Assembly: GCF_010499455.1 (NCBI RefSeq)
Contig: NZ_JAAGOH010000005.1
Span: 1-64,000 of the forward strand
Reading direction: 5' to 3'
Source: Ideonella livida
GTDB lineage: Bacteria > Pseudomonadota > Gammaproteobacteria > Burkholderiales > Burkholderiaceae_C
Length of the DNA stretch: 64,000 bases
Shown here: one piece after another, positions 18,325 through 26,526 of the stretch
Layout: each line of letters opens with the position of its first letter
Numbering within the stretch: the first letter of the stretch is position 1
Program-made: the position numbers and the translations under genes
Notes under the pieces: generated by a model
Told to the model about the DNA's origin: nothing
What the model saw: the letters and a program-made list of their open reading frames with translations, nothing else
The model's database searches: none

Positions 18325-19521
18325 TCAGGTCCGTTGTGCGACGACCAGGGCCTGCGCATGCCGGCGCGCACGCAGGTCCAACTCCAGCAGGTCCTCGACA
18401 GGCGGCAGCGCAGACAGGCCCGGCTGGCAACCTGCCAGGGTGTCGGCCACCACACGGTGGATGTCCGTGAAGCGAAGGCGCTCCTCGAGGAAGGCCTGCA
18501 CCGCGACTTCGTTGGCGGCATTGAGCACCGCCGTGGTGCCGGTGGGGCCCCTCAGCGCCTCCCACGCCAGGAACAGACCCGGGAAGCGGGAAGCCAGAGG
18601 TGCCTCAAAGGTAAGCCCGCCGAGTGCCAGCAAGTCCAACGGCGCGGCACCTGACGTCACCCGCTGCGGGAAGGACAGCCCGTAGGCAATCGGCACGCGC
18701 ATGTCCGGCGTGCCCATCTGGGCCAGCACCGATTGGTCGCGGCAAACCACCATCGAATGCACGATGCTCTGCGGGTGGATGAGCACCCGGATCTGCTCAG
18801 GCGCCAGGCCGAACAGCCAGCGGGCCTCGATGACCTCCAGCGCCTTGTTCATCATCGTGGCCGAATCCACGGAGATCTTGCGTCCCATCACCCAGTTGGG
18901 ATGGGCGCAGGCCTGGGCGGGGGTGACCGCATGCAGGGTCTCGGGATCCCGCTGGCGGAATGGCCCACCCGAAGCGGTGAGCACGATGTGGTCAATCCGG
19001 TCCTGCCAGGTGGTCCGGTCTTCCGGCAGGCACTGGAAGATGGCGGAGTGTTCGCTGTCGATGGGCAGCAGCAGCGCCCCCCCCTGCTCCACGGCCTGCA
19101 TGAAGGTGGCGCCCCCCACCACCAAGGCTTCCTTGTTGGCCAGCATCAGGCGCTTGCCGGCGCGGGCAGCCGCTATACAGGCCGGCAGCCCGGCGGCCCC
19201 GACCACCGCGGCCATGACGGCATCGGCCTGCGGATGACTCGCCAAGTCGCACAAGGCCTGCGGGCCGGCCAGCACCGGAATCTCCAGCCCCTGCGCACGC
19301 AGCCGTTCAGCCAGCAAACGGGCGCTGGTCTCATCCGACATCGCAGCCAGTGCAGGGCGGTGCTGCAGGCAGGCCTGGGCCAGCTCCTCCACCCGGGTAT
19401 GGCCGGTCAATGCCCATGCCCGGTAGCGGTCCGGATGACGTGCCAGCACATCGAGTGTGCTGCCGCCGATCGAGCCGGTGGCGCCCAGCACCACCACGTT
19501 CAGCTTCTTGTCGCCACCCAT
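18325..19521 (-). CDS. dxr: 1-deoxy-D-xylulose 5-phosphate reductoisomerase
   Basis: Second enzyme of the MEP isoprenoid pathway; converts DXP to MEP with NADPH. The 398-residue protein shows the nucleotide-binding VVVLGATGSIGGSTLDVL, LANKEALVVGG, the metal site in PIDSEHSAIFQCL, the flexible loop HPNWVMGRKISVDSATMMNK and IHPQSIVHSMV. Start MGGDKKLNVVV at 19521 shares a base with the cdsA stop (TGATG). It supplies precursors for uppS two genes upstream; ispG of the same pathway lies at 41100. Confidence 0.95.
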   Translation of the reverse strand: MGGDKKLNVVVLGATGSIGGSTLDVLARHPDRYRAWALTGHTRVEELAQACLQHRPALAAMSDETSARLLAERLRAQGLEIPVLAGPQALCDLASHPQADAVMAAVVGAAGLPACIAAARAGKRLMLANKEALVVGGATFMQAVEQGGALLLPIDSEHSAIFQCLPEDRTTWQDRIDHIVLTASGGPFRQRDPETLHAVTPAQACAHPNWVMGRKISVDSATMMNKALEVIEARWLFGLAPEQIRVLIHPQSIVHSMVVCRDQSVLAQMGTPDMRVPIAYGLSFPQRVTSGAAPLDLLALGGLTFEAPLASRFPGLFLAWEALRGPTGTTAVLNAANEVAVQAFLEERLRFTDIHRVVADTLAGCQPGLSALPPVEDLLELDLRARRHAQALVVAQRT

Positions 19522-20360
19522 CACGCGCCTCCCAGACTGGCCAGGGCCAGTGCCGCGGGCAGCACCGGCAGCAGGGCATCGATGCGGTCCAGGACACCGC
19601 CATGGCCAGGCAACAGGCCGCTGGAGTCCTTGACGCCCACGGCCCGCTTGACCAGGGACTCGATGAGGTCGCCCATCACACTGAGCACCACCAACAGTGC
19701 CACCATGGCCAGCATGGCTACCAAACCCCACCGCTGCCGCAGCAGCGTGAACAGGTCAGGCGCCAGCGCGCCCTGGCCAAGGTGGGACCAGACGGCCGCC
19801 ATGAGCAACACGCCCGCCGCCCCGGTCAGCGCCCCCTCCCAGCTCTTGCCCGGGCTGATGGTGACGGCCAACTTGCGTCGCCCCAGGGTGCGACCTCCGA
19901 AATAGGCCGCGATGTCCGCCATCCAGACCAGGCAGCAGACCGAGGCCAGGAAAGCCAGCCCCATCCGCCAGGCACTGAACAAGGCCAACCACGCCACCGC
20001 CAGGGCCAGGATGCCGGCCACCAGCCGGGGCACCCGGGGCAACCCGGCCCATAGACCGGGGCCGACCTGCAGGGCCTTGGCGCCACCGGTCAGCCACAGC
20101 AGCGCCACGGCCCACCACAGCGGGGTAAGCCCACCACCGTGGACCAGCCATCCTGCACCCGCCCCGCCCAGCACCACCACCACGGCACCCGCCACCAGCG
20201 CCGACAGACCCTTGAGGCCATTCAAACGCCCCCACTCCCAGCCCCCCGCGCTCAACATCAGCAGGGTGACACCCACGAAGGGCCAGGGGGAATGGGCCAG
20301 GACAGCCGGGATGAGGATCGCCAACAAGACGATCGCAGTCAGGATGCGAGGCAGAAGCAT
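19521..20360 (-). CDS. cdsA: Phosphatidate cytidylyltransferase
   Basis: Makes CDP-diacylglycerol, the branch point of phospholipid synthesis, in the inner membrane. The 279-residue protein has seven to eight hydrophobic helices. The family signature near the C-terminus is complete: SPGKSWEGALTGAAG, then SVMGDLIESLVKRAVGVKDS and LPGHGGVLDRIDALLPVLP. It sits between uppS (15 nt upstream) and dxr (1-nt overlap). Confidence 0.94.
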   Translation of the reverse strand: MLLPRILTAIVLLAILIPAVLAHSPWPFVGVTLLMLSAGGWEWGRLNGLKGLSALVAGAVVVVLGGAGAGWLVHGGGLTPLWWAVALLWLTGGAKALQVGPGLWAGLPRVPRLVAGILALAVAWLALFSAWRMGLAFLASVCCLVWMADIAAYFGGRTLGRRKLAVTISPGKSWEGALTGAAGVLLMAAVWSHLGQGALAPDLFTLLRQRWGLVAMLAMVALLVVLSVMGDLIESLVKRAVGVKDSSGLLPGHGGVLDRIDALLPVLPAALALASLGGA

Positions 20361-20375
20361 CAGCGGAGAATCCGT

Positions 20376-21089
20376 TCAAGCACGCGGGGAGGCGGCGGCG
20401 TCCTTGACGCCCCCGAAGCGCCGATCGCGCAGGGCGTAGGCGGTCAGGGCCTTGTCGAGCTCTGCCGCATCGAAATCCGGCCACAGGCAGTCGGTGAAAT
20501 AGAACTCGGTGTACGCCATCTGCCACAGCAGGAAGTTACTGACACGCAGTTCCCCCCCGGTGCGGATGAAGAGGTCGGGATCGGGCACATGGGACAGCGA
20601 GAGGTGGCGCGCCAGCGCCTCCTCGGTCACCTGCTCCGGAGGACAACCCTGCCGCACAAGGGCCTGGCAGGCCTGCACCACGTCCCAGCGACCGCCATAG
20701 TTGAAGGCCACATTGAGCTGCAGGCCTTGGTTGCCAGCCGTCCGGGCTTCCGCCTGGGCCCAGGCCTGCCGTACACGCTCCGCCACCACGCTGCGGTCAC
20801 CCACGATGTGGATGCGCACACCCGACTGGGCCAGACGCTCCAAGTAGCGGGCCACACCCAGCAGCACCAAATTCATGAGGCCCGAGACTTCTTCGTCGGG
20901 CCGACGCCAGTTCTCGGAGGAAAAGGCGTAGACGGTCAGCGCCTCGATGCCGCGGGCTTGGCAGGCGTCGATGAGCGACACCAGGGCATCCATGCCGAAC
21001 TTGTGGCCGACCAGCCGCGGCAGGAAGCGCTTCTTGGCCCACCGTCCATTGCCATCCATGACGATGGCCACATGCCGCGGAAGATTCAT
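20376..21089 (-). CDS. uppS: Undecaprenyl diphosphate synthase
   Basis: Cis-prenyltransferase that builds the C55 lipid carrier for peptidoglycan and O-antigen. From MNLPRHVAIVMDGNGRWAKK the catalytic Asp is residue 12. ALTVYAFSSENWRRP, NVAFNYGGRWDVV and DLFIRTGGELRVSNFLLWQ follow, and YTEFYFTDCLWPDF ends the core. The 237-residue form starts at 21089. An in-frame ATG at 21146 would add 19 residues (MPVARTAWRWWG...) that are not conserved, and neither start has a clear ribosome site. Confidence 0.94.
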   Translation of the reverse strand: MNLPRHVAIVMDGNGRWAKKRFLPRLVGHKFGMDALVSLIDACQARGIEALTVYAFSSENWRRPDEEVSGLMNLVLLGVARYLERLAQSGVRIHIVGDRSVVAERVRQAWAQAEARTAGNQGLQLNVAFNYGGRWDVVQACQALVRQGCPPEQVTEEALARHLSLSHVPDPDLFIRTGGELRVSNFLLWQMAYTEFYFTDCLWPDFDAAELDKALTAYALRDRRFGGVKDAAASPRA

Positions 21090-21239
21090 CAGGCGTCCGA
21101 ACTCAGGCCAGCCCCACCAACGCCACGCTGTGCGCGCGACGGGCATTGGCGGCTGGCCTGCAGAGTGAAGACCACCATGACATCTGACCGTCGACTCATA
21201 CCCAGTCTGAGACGGCCTGCATCACGGCGGGACAGACCC

Positions 21240-21260
21240 GACCGGATCCGCGATCCGGTC
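21240..21260 (-). terminator. Perfect hairpin overlapping the frr stop codon
   Basis: GACCGGATC (21240-21248) pairs with GATCCGGTC (21252-21260) around a 3-nt loop. On the minus strand the stem begins within the frr stop codon (21259-21261). No T-run follows, so it is more likely an mRNA-stabilising or transcription-slowing element between frr and uppS than a full terminator. Confidence 0.45.
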
Positions 21261-21819
21261 AGACGGCCAGGATGTCGGCTTCCTTGGCCTGCACCAGCTT
21301 GTCAACCTCCGCGATGGTGCGATCGGTCAGCTTCTGGATATCGTCCTGGGCACGGCGCTCCTCGTCCTCGGTGACCAGCTTGTCCTTGAGCAACTTCTTC
21401 AGCTGCTCATTGGCATCGCGACGCAGGTTGCGCACGGCCACTTTGCTGTCCTCGCCCGCATGGCGCACCACCTTGGTGAGTTCCTTGCGACGCTCCTCGG
21501 TCAGCGCCGGCATCGGCACGCGGATGAGGTCACCCATGGCAGAGGGGTTCAGGCCCAGGTCGCTCTCACGGATGGCCTTCTCGATCTTGGAGCCCATGTT
21601 CTTTTCCCAGGGCTGCACGCTGATGGTGCGGGCATCGAGGAGACTGAGGTTGGCCACCTGGCTGAGCGGAACCATGGAGCCGTAGTACTCCACATGAACC
21701 TGGTCCAGGATGCCCGGATGGGCGCGACCCGTCCGGATCTTCTGCAGCTCCACCTTGAAGGCCTCGATGGACTTGCCCATCTTGGACTCGGCGTTCTTCT
21801 TGATGTCGGCGATGCTCAT
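21259..21819 (-). CDS. frr: Ribosome recycling factor
   Basis: Splits the post-termination ribosome together with EF-G. At 186 residues from [20 protein letters not shown] it has the standard length; [22 protein letters not shown] and [18 protein letters not shown] are diagnostic. The upstream in-frame Met at 21849 would add ten non-conserved residues inside the end of pyrH, so 21819 is preferred. It follows pyrH by 26 nt, and its stop lies in a perfect hairpin. Confidence 0.96.
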   Translation of the reverse strand: MSIADIKKNAESKMGKSIEAFKVELQKIRTGRAHPGILDQVHVEYYGSMVPLSQVANLSLLDARTISVQPWEKNMGSKIEKAIRESDLGLNPSAMGDLIRVPMPALTEERRKELTKVVRHAGEDSKVAVRNLRRDANEQLKKLLKDKLVTEDEERRAQDDIQKLTDRTIAEVDKLVQAKEADILAV

Positions 21820-21845
21820 GGTCGTCAAATGCTTGAAGTCGGAAC

Positions 21846-22556
21846 TCAAACGTGCACCAGCGTGCCCTCGTCCTCACCCATCACGACGCGGCGAAGTGCC
21901 CCGGCCTTGAAGATGGAGAAGACCTTGATGGGCAACTTCTGGTCGCGGCACAGGGCAAAGGCCGTGGCGTCCATCACCTGCAGGTTGCGGGCGATGGCTT
22001 CGTCGAAACTCACCTGCGCATAGCGGGTGGCCGACGGGTCCTTCTTGGGGTCGGCGGTGTAGACGCCATCGACCTTGGTGGCCTTCAGCACCACCTGCGC
22101 ACCGATCTCGGCACCGCGGAGCGCCGCGGCGGTGTCGGTGGTGAAGAAAGGGTTGCCAGTGCCCGCAGCGAACACCACCACCTTGCCCTCCTCCAGGTAC
22201 TGCAGCGCCTTGGGCCGGACATAGGGCTCCACCACCTGATCGATGGCGATGGCCGACATGACACGGGCGGTCATGCCCTCCTGTCGCATGGTGTCGGCCA
22301 GCGCCAGGGAATTCATGACGGTGGCCAGCATTCCCATGTAGTCGGCGGTCGCGCGGTCCATGCCCACAGAACCACCGGCCACACCGCGGAAAATGTTGCC
22401 GCCACCGATGACCACGGCCACCTCGCACCCCAACTGCACGACTTCCTGCACTTCCCGCACCATGCGGACGATGGTCGCCCGGTTAATGCCATAGGCATCG
22501 TCGCCCATCAGGGCTTCACCAGAGAGTTTGAGCAGGATGCGCTTGTAGGCTGGCAT
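21846..22556 (-). CDS. pyrH: UMP kinase
   Basis: Phosphorylates UMP to UDP and is normally activated by GTP and inhibited by UTP. The 236-residue amino-acid-kinase-fold protein has [69 protein letters not shown] and [17 protein letters not shown] in order. The position between tsf and frr is the one seen across most bacteria. Confidence 0.96.
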   Translation of the reverse strand: MPAYKRILLKLSGEALMGDDAYGINRATIVRMVREVQEVVQLGCEVAVVIGGGNIFRGVAGGSVGMDRATADYMGMLATVMNSLALADTMRQEGMTARVMSAIAIDQVVEPYVRPKALQYLEEGKVVVFAAGTGNPFFTTDTAAALRGAEIGAQVVLKATKVDGVYTADPKKDPSATRYAQVSFDEAIARNLQVMDATAFALCRDQKLPIKVFSIFKAGALRRVVMGEDEGTLVHV

Positions 22557-22639
22557 GCAGGATCCGGGTCGGGTTGGGGGAAAGAAAGTTTAGCGGGACG
22601 GGCGGCTGATGCCCCCGCCCACCTTGCAAAGAAGTGCGA

Positions 22640-23536
22640 TCAGGCGCCCTTGGCCGCCGCGACCTGCGCCGCCACCTCAGCAGCGAAGTCGTCCACCTTC
22701 TTTTCGATGCCTTCACCCACGACGAACAGGGTGAAACCGGCCACAGCGGTGCCGGCAGCCTTCAGGTAGGCGGCCACGGTCTGCTTACCGTCGGCAGCCT
22801 TCACAAAGACTTGGTCGAGCAGCGACACTTCCTTCAGGTACTTCTGCACGGAACCGTCGACCATCTTGGCGATGATCTCGGCCGGCTTGCCGGACTCGGC
22901 AGCCTTCTGCTCGGCCACAGCACGCTCCTTGGCGATCAGCTCGGCCGGGACATCGGCGGAGGACAGCGCCACGGGCTTCATGGCAGCCACGTGCATGGCC
23001 ACATCCTTGCCAGCCTCAGCGCTGCCGGTGTACTCGACCACCACGCCGATGCGGGTGCCATGCAGGTAGCAGGCCAGGTCGTTGGCGCCTTCCCAGCGCT
23101 TGAAGCGGCGGATGGTCATGTTCTCGCCGATCTTGCCGATCAGACCCTTACGCACGTCTTCGACGGTGGGGCCGAAGCCATCTTGCTCCAGCGCCAGGGC
23201 CGACAGGGCAGCCACATCGGCCGGGTTCTGGGCGGCCACCAACTCGGCGCAAGACTTCACGAATGCCAAGAAGGCGTCGTTCTTGCTGACGAAGTCGGTT
23301 TCGCAGTTCACTTCCACCAGTGCACCCACCTTGCCGTTGACGGCGGCGGACACCACGCCTTCGGCGGTGATGCGGGCGGCGGCCTTGCCAGCCTTGTTGC
23401 CCAGCTTGACGCGCAGGATCTCCTCAGCGCGGTCCATGTCGCCATCGGCCTCCGTCAGCGCCTTCTTGCACTCCATCATCGGGGCATCGGTCTTGGCACG
23501 CAGGTCGGCAACCATCTTTGCGGTAATCGCAGCCAT
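22640..23536 (-). CDS. tsf: Translation elongation factor Ts
   Basis: Exchanges GDP for GTP on EF-Tu. The 298-residue protein begins [20 protein letters not shown], with the MMECKKAL segment of the N-terminal UBA-like domain and [16 protein letters not shown] in the core, where the EF-Tu-contacting TDFV motif is seen. The start at 23536 is fixed by this N-terminus; the frame upstream runs into a hairpin. It is transcribed from rpsB through the intergenic hairpin at 23605-23638. Confidence 0.96.
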   Translation of the reverse strand: MAAITAKMVADLRAKTDAPMMECKKALTEADGDMDRAEEILRVKLGNKAGKAAARITAEGVVSAAVNGKVGALVEVNCETDFVSKNDAFLAFVKSCAELVAAQNPADVAALSALALEQDGFGPTVEDVRKGLIGKIGENMTIRRFKRWEGANDLACYLHGTRIGVVVEYTGSAEAGKDVAMHVAAMKPVALSSADVPAELIAKERAVAEQKAAESGKPAEIIAKMVDGSVQKYLKEVSLLDQVFVKAADGKQTVAAYLKAAGTAVAGFTLFVVGEGIEKKVDDFAAEVAAQVAAAKGA

Positions 23537-23604
23537 CTCAGTTCTCCGTATGTTCAAGCCACCCTGCTCTTGGCAAGGCGGCGCGGTATCGAGGGTATCG
23601 AGGT

Positions 23605-23638
23605 GTGAAAAAGGGGCTGTGACAGCCCCCTTTTTCAC
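23605..23638 (-). terminator. Hairpin with A/T flanks between rpsB and tsf (attenuator)
   Basis: GTGAAAAAGGGGCTG (23605-23619) pairs with the CAGCCCC...TTTTTCAC arm ending at 23638, giving a G/C stem flanked by A5/T5. It can act as an intrinsic terminator on either strand. It lies 19 nt after the rpsB stop and about 70 nt before tsf. Partial read-through would set a higher level of S2 than of EF-Ts mRNA, as known for the rpsB-tsf operon of E. coli. Confidence 0.75.
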
Positions 23639-23656
23639 CAGCGCGGGAAACGCGGG

Positions 23657-24403
23657 TCAGGCTTCTTCGCTGACTTCCACGAACTCGTCGCCGTCGGCGG
23701 CCACAGCCTGCACCACTTCGTTGGTGGCAGCCGCCTTGCCTTCCAGCACGGCATCGGCAATGGCCTTGGCGTACAGCGCCACAGCCTTGGCGGAGTCGTC
23801 GTTGCCCGGAATCACGTAGTCCACGCCATCCGGGGAGTGGTTGGTGTCAACCACGCCGACGACCGGGATGCCCAGCTTGTTGGCTTCGGCCACGGCAATC
23901 TTGTGGAAACCCACGTCGATCACGAAGATGGCGTCCGGCAGGGAGTTCATGTCCTGGATGCCGCCGATGTCCTTCTCGAGCTTGGCCAGCTCGCGATCGA
24001 ACAACAGGGCTTCCTTCTTGATGCGCATCTCGGAGCCGGACTCCTTCTGAGCCTGCATGTCCTTGAGCTTCTTCAGGGAGCCCTTGACCGTCTTGTAGTT
24101 GGTCAGCATGCCACCCAGCCAGCGGGTGTCGACATAGGGCATGCCGCAACGCTGGGCTTCCATGGCCACCACGTCACGAGCCTGGCGCTTGGTGCCCACC
24201 AGCAGGATGGTGCCGCGCTTGGCCGACAGCTGGCGCACGAACTTGAGAGCTTCCTCGAACTTCGGGAGGGTCTTCTCAAGGTTGATGATGTGGATCTTGT
24301 TGCGATGGCCGTAGATGAACGGGGCCATCTTGGGGTTCCAGAAGCGGGTCTGGTGTCCAAAGTGGACACCGGCTTCCAGCATTTCGCGCATAGAAACGGA
24401 CAT
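23657..24403 (-). CDS. rpsB: 30S ribosomal protein S2
   Basis: Structural protein of the small subunit, assembled late near S1. The 248-residue protein from [20 protein letters not shown] contains [54 protein letters not shown] and [21 protein letters not shown] second ATG two codons upstream (24409) is possible, but MSVSMREML matches the usual betaproteobacterial start. It is the first gene of the large cluster and has a leader of roughly 220 nt, where S2 itself may repress translation as in other bacteria. Confidence 0.96.
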   Translation of the reverse strand: MSVSMREMLEAGVHFGHQTRFWNPKMAPFIYGHRNKIHIINLEKTLPKFEEALKFVRQLSAKRGTILLVGTKRQARDVVAMEAQRCGMPYVDTRWLGGMLTNYKTVKGSLKKLKDMQAQKESGSEMRIKKEALLFDRELAKLEKDIGGIQDMNSLPDAIFVIDVGFHKIAVAEANKLGIPVVGVVDTNHSPDGVDYVIPGNDDSAKAVALYAKAIADAVLEGKAAATNEVVQAVAADGDEFVEVSEEA

Positions 24404-24748
24404 GGTCATGCTCCGAAGGTTGGGACTGGAGCGCCGGCCTGATCCGGTGCAGCCTGGGAAAGACCGCGCGGACACCTCGAATGCCGGGCTCGCGATTAAG
24501 AGGACCGCCACCGGCCACATGCCGGAAACGGGAACCTCACGACGGTTGTGCGCCGCCACTTTGAAGAGCGGCAGTGAACGCGACAGCTTCTAAAGAGAGC
24601 TCCCCAAGAAAAGCCGCGTCGAGCACAACCCGTAAGTGTAGCAGGACTCACGACAAGACCCCACCAAGCTGCACCCACCGCAAGCCGCCCTCGGGCAGCG
24701 GTACTGGAACCCCACGATCGACCACGCCCCAAGGTGTAGCCTCACGTC
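24404..24748. promoter_or_regulatory. Divergent intergenic region: rpsB leader and nnr upstream
   Basis: This 345-bp gap separates rpsB (minus) from nnr (plus) and holds no convincing gene. The extended -10 box at 24635-24643 would give rpsB a leader of about 220 nt. On the minus strand the leader includes the small hairpin CCGGC-ATGT-GGCCGG close to the start. I saw no clear promoter for nnr. Confidence 0.45.
24635..24643 (-). promoter_or_regulatory. Extended -10 promoter for the rpsB cluster
   Basis: On the minus strand this reads TGCTACACT, an extended -10 element identical to the one before rhlE (5570-5578). It lies about 230 nt before the rpsB ATG. It is the best candidate for the main promoter of the 16-gene cluster. 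Confidence 0.5.
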
Positions 24749-26485
24749 ATGCCCCCACACCGCCTTGAGGCCTCCGATGCGGCGCTGTCCACCGCCCTGC
24801 ACCGCCTGCTGCCCCCCGATCACGATCTCCCTTTGACCTCGACCGCACAGGCCCGCCGCGTGGAGCAAGCTGCGCGAGACACCCTGCCGGCCTTCACGCT
24901 GCTCCCGCATGCCGGCCTGATGGTGGCCCGGTGGATACGTGCACTGCATCCGCATGCATCGCGGATCTGGGTGATATGCGGCCCGGGACACAATGGCGGA
25001 GACGGGCTGGTGGCCGCAAGCTGGTTGCAGCGTTGGGGCGCACAGGTGGAGGTCAGCCTGCTGGCCGCCGCCGAACAACTGCCGCCTGAGGCAGGCCAGG
25101 CCTTGGCTGTAGCCAGACAAGCTGGCGTGCAGATCCACCAAGACCCGACGCCCCGGCATCGCCCCATGCTGACCGTGGATGCCCTGCTGGGCCTGGGCCA
25201 ACGCCGTGCCCCGGAAGGGGCCATGGCCTGCGCCCTGAGATGGGCCGCAAAAGGTCGGCAGCATGGGGTATCCGTGCTTGCGGTGGACCTGCCCACCGGC
25301 CTGCACGACGAAACCGGACAACCGACAGGAGGCCTCCCGGGTGGCGCGGACGCCACGCTTTGCCTGCTCACCCTCAAACCAGGCCTGTTCACCGGACAAG
25401 GCCGCGATTGGGCGGGAGCCCTGTGGTGGGCCCCCCTGCTGCCGCCGGAACACCCCGCCTGGCAAAAAGCGGAAGGCTCGCTCCGGCTGTCAGGGCGCAC
25501 GGCGCGGCAACGGGCATTGGCACCACGCCAGCACCATCAGCACAAAGGCAGCTTTGGAGACGTGTGGGTGCTGGGTGGCGCCCCGGGCATGCAGGGGGCC
25601 GCCATGCTGGCCGCCGGTGCCGCCCTGCATGCCGGCGCGGGCCGCGTCTACTGGTGCCCACCGGGCGCGGGAGGCCTTGCCCCGGCCGCCCCGTCCCCAT
25701 GGCCCGCGCTGATGACACGCCCTCCAGGCGCCTGGCAATCCTCAGGGGTGCTGGAGCATGGGGTGACCGTCTGCGGGTGTGGCGCCGGGACAGATCTTCA
25801 GACCGACCTGGCCGAGATCCTGCTCAGGGCGCAGCGCCTGGTGTTGGACGCAGATGCCTTGAATCTGATCGCTGCCCATCCTGAACTGCCAGGCCTGACC
25901 CGGTCGCGCGCTGGCCGGGGTCAGGTGACGGTGGCGACACCCCACCCCCTGGAAGCGGCGCGCCTGTTGCAGACCTCCACGGCGCTTGTCGCCCAAAACC
26001 GGGTGCAAGCCGCACGCGACCTGGCCCAAACCTTGGCTTGCGCCGTGGTGCTGAAGGGCTCTGGCTCGGTGGTGGCCACACCTTCTGCCGCCTGGGATCC
26101 AAGCACTGCCGAGCAAGCCGCCCCGCCCCCTCCACCCACTTGGATCAATCCCACCGGCCATGCACGCCTGGCCACCGCCGGCTCGGGCGATGTGCTGGCC
26201 GGCTGGCTGGGCGGCCTGTGGTCCAGCCTCCCGGCCACTACACATCCACTGGCCGACGTCACCGACAGCAGACTGCCGTCGGCAGCCCCTCTACCCCGGT
26301 GCGAACCCGCATGGGAAGCGGCATTGGCGGCCTGTCTGCTGGCCGTGTGGTGGCACGGTCGTGCGGCAGAACCCAGGCAGGACAGCCCCACCCAGACAGC
26401 AGGACACGGAGCTAGACGCGTGGAAGACTTCCTCCCCTTACCCGCCCAGGACCTGATCTCCGCCATGACACGCGTATCGCCCTGA
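24749..26485 (+). CDS. nnr: Bifunctional NAD(P)H-hydrate epimerase / ADP-dependent dehydratase
   Basis: Repairs hydrated NAD(P)H. The 578-residue fusion has an N-terminal YjeF epimerase domain (about 30-250) with VICGPGHNGGDGLVAASWL, VDALLGLGQRR and AVDLPTGLHDETG. The C-terminal ribokinase-like dehydratase (about 265-570) shows HKGSFGDVWVLGG, LDADALNLIA, TPHPLEAARLL, VVLKGSGSVVA and ATAGSGDVLAGWLGGL. A Pro-rich insertion near residue 460 and an odd Ser/Pro stretch near 510 are low-complexity. The gene is alone on the plus strand, divergent from rpsB and convergent with rnr. Confidence 0.92.
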   Translation: MPPHRLEASDAALSTALHRLLPPDHDLPLTSTAQARRVEQAARDTLPAFTLLPHAGLMVARWIRALHPHASRIWVICGPGHNGGDGLVAASWLQRWGAQVEVSLLAAAEQLPPEAGQALAVARQAGVQIHQDPTPRHRPMLTVDALLGLGQRRAPEGAMACALRWAAKGRQHGVSVLAVDLPTGLHDETGQPTGGLPGGADATLCLLTLKPGLFTGQGRDWAGALWWAPLLPPEHPAWQKAEGSLRLSGRTARQRALAPRQHHQHKGSFGDVWVLGGAPGMQGAAMLAAGAALHAGAGRVYWCPPGAGGLAPAAPSPWPALMTRPPGAWQSSGVLEHGVTVCGCGAGTDLQTDLAEILLRAQRLVLDADALNLIAAHPELPGLTRSRAGRGQVTVATPHPLEAARLLQTSTALVAQNRVQAARDLAQTLACAVVLKGSGSVVATPSAAWDPSTAEQAAPPPPPTWINPTGHARLATAGSGDVLAGWLGGLWSSLPATTHPLADVTDSRLPSAAPLPRCEPAWEAALAACLLAVWWHGRAAEPRQDSPTQTAGHGARRVEDFLPLPAQDLISAMTRVSP

Positions 26486-26526
26486 CGCCATGCGGGGGCA
26501 GTGTCCCCTGCCGCCCCACCTTCGCA

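Noticed and set aside
26494-26516. Imperfect GC hairpin between convergent nnr and rnr
   Set aside because: The stem is interrupted and has no T-run on either strand, so I do not call it a terminator.
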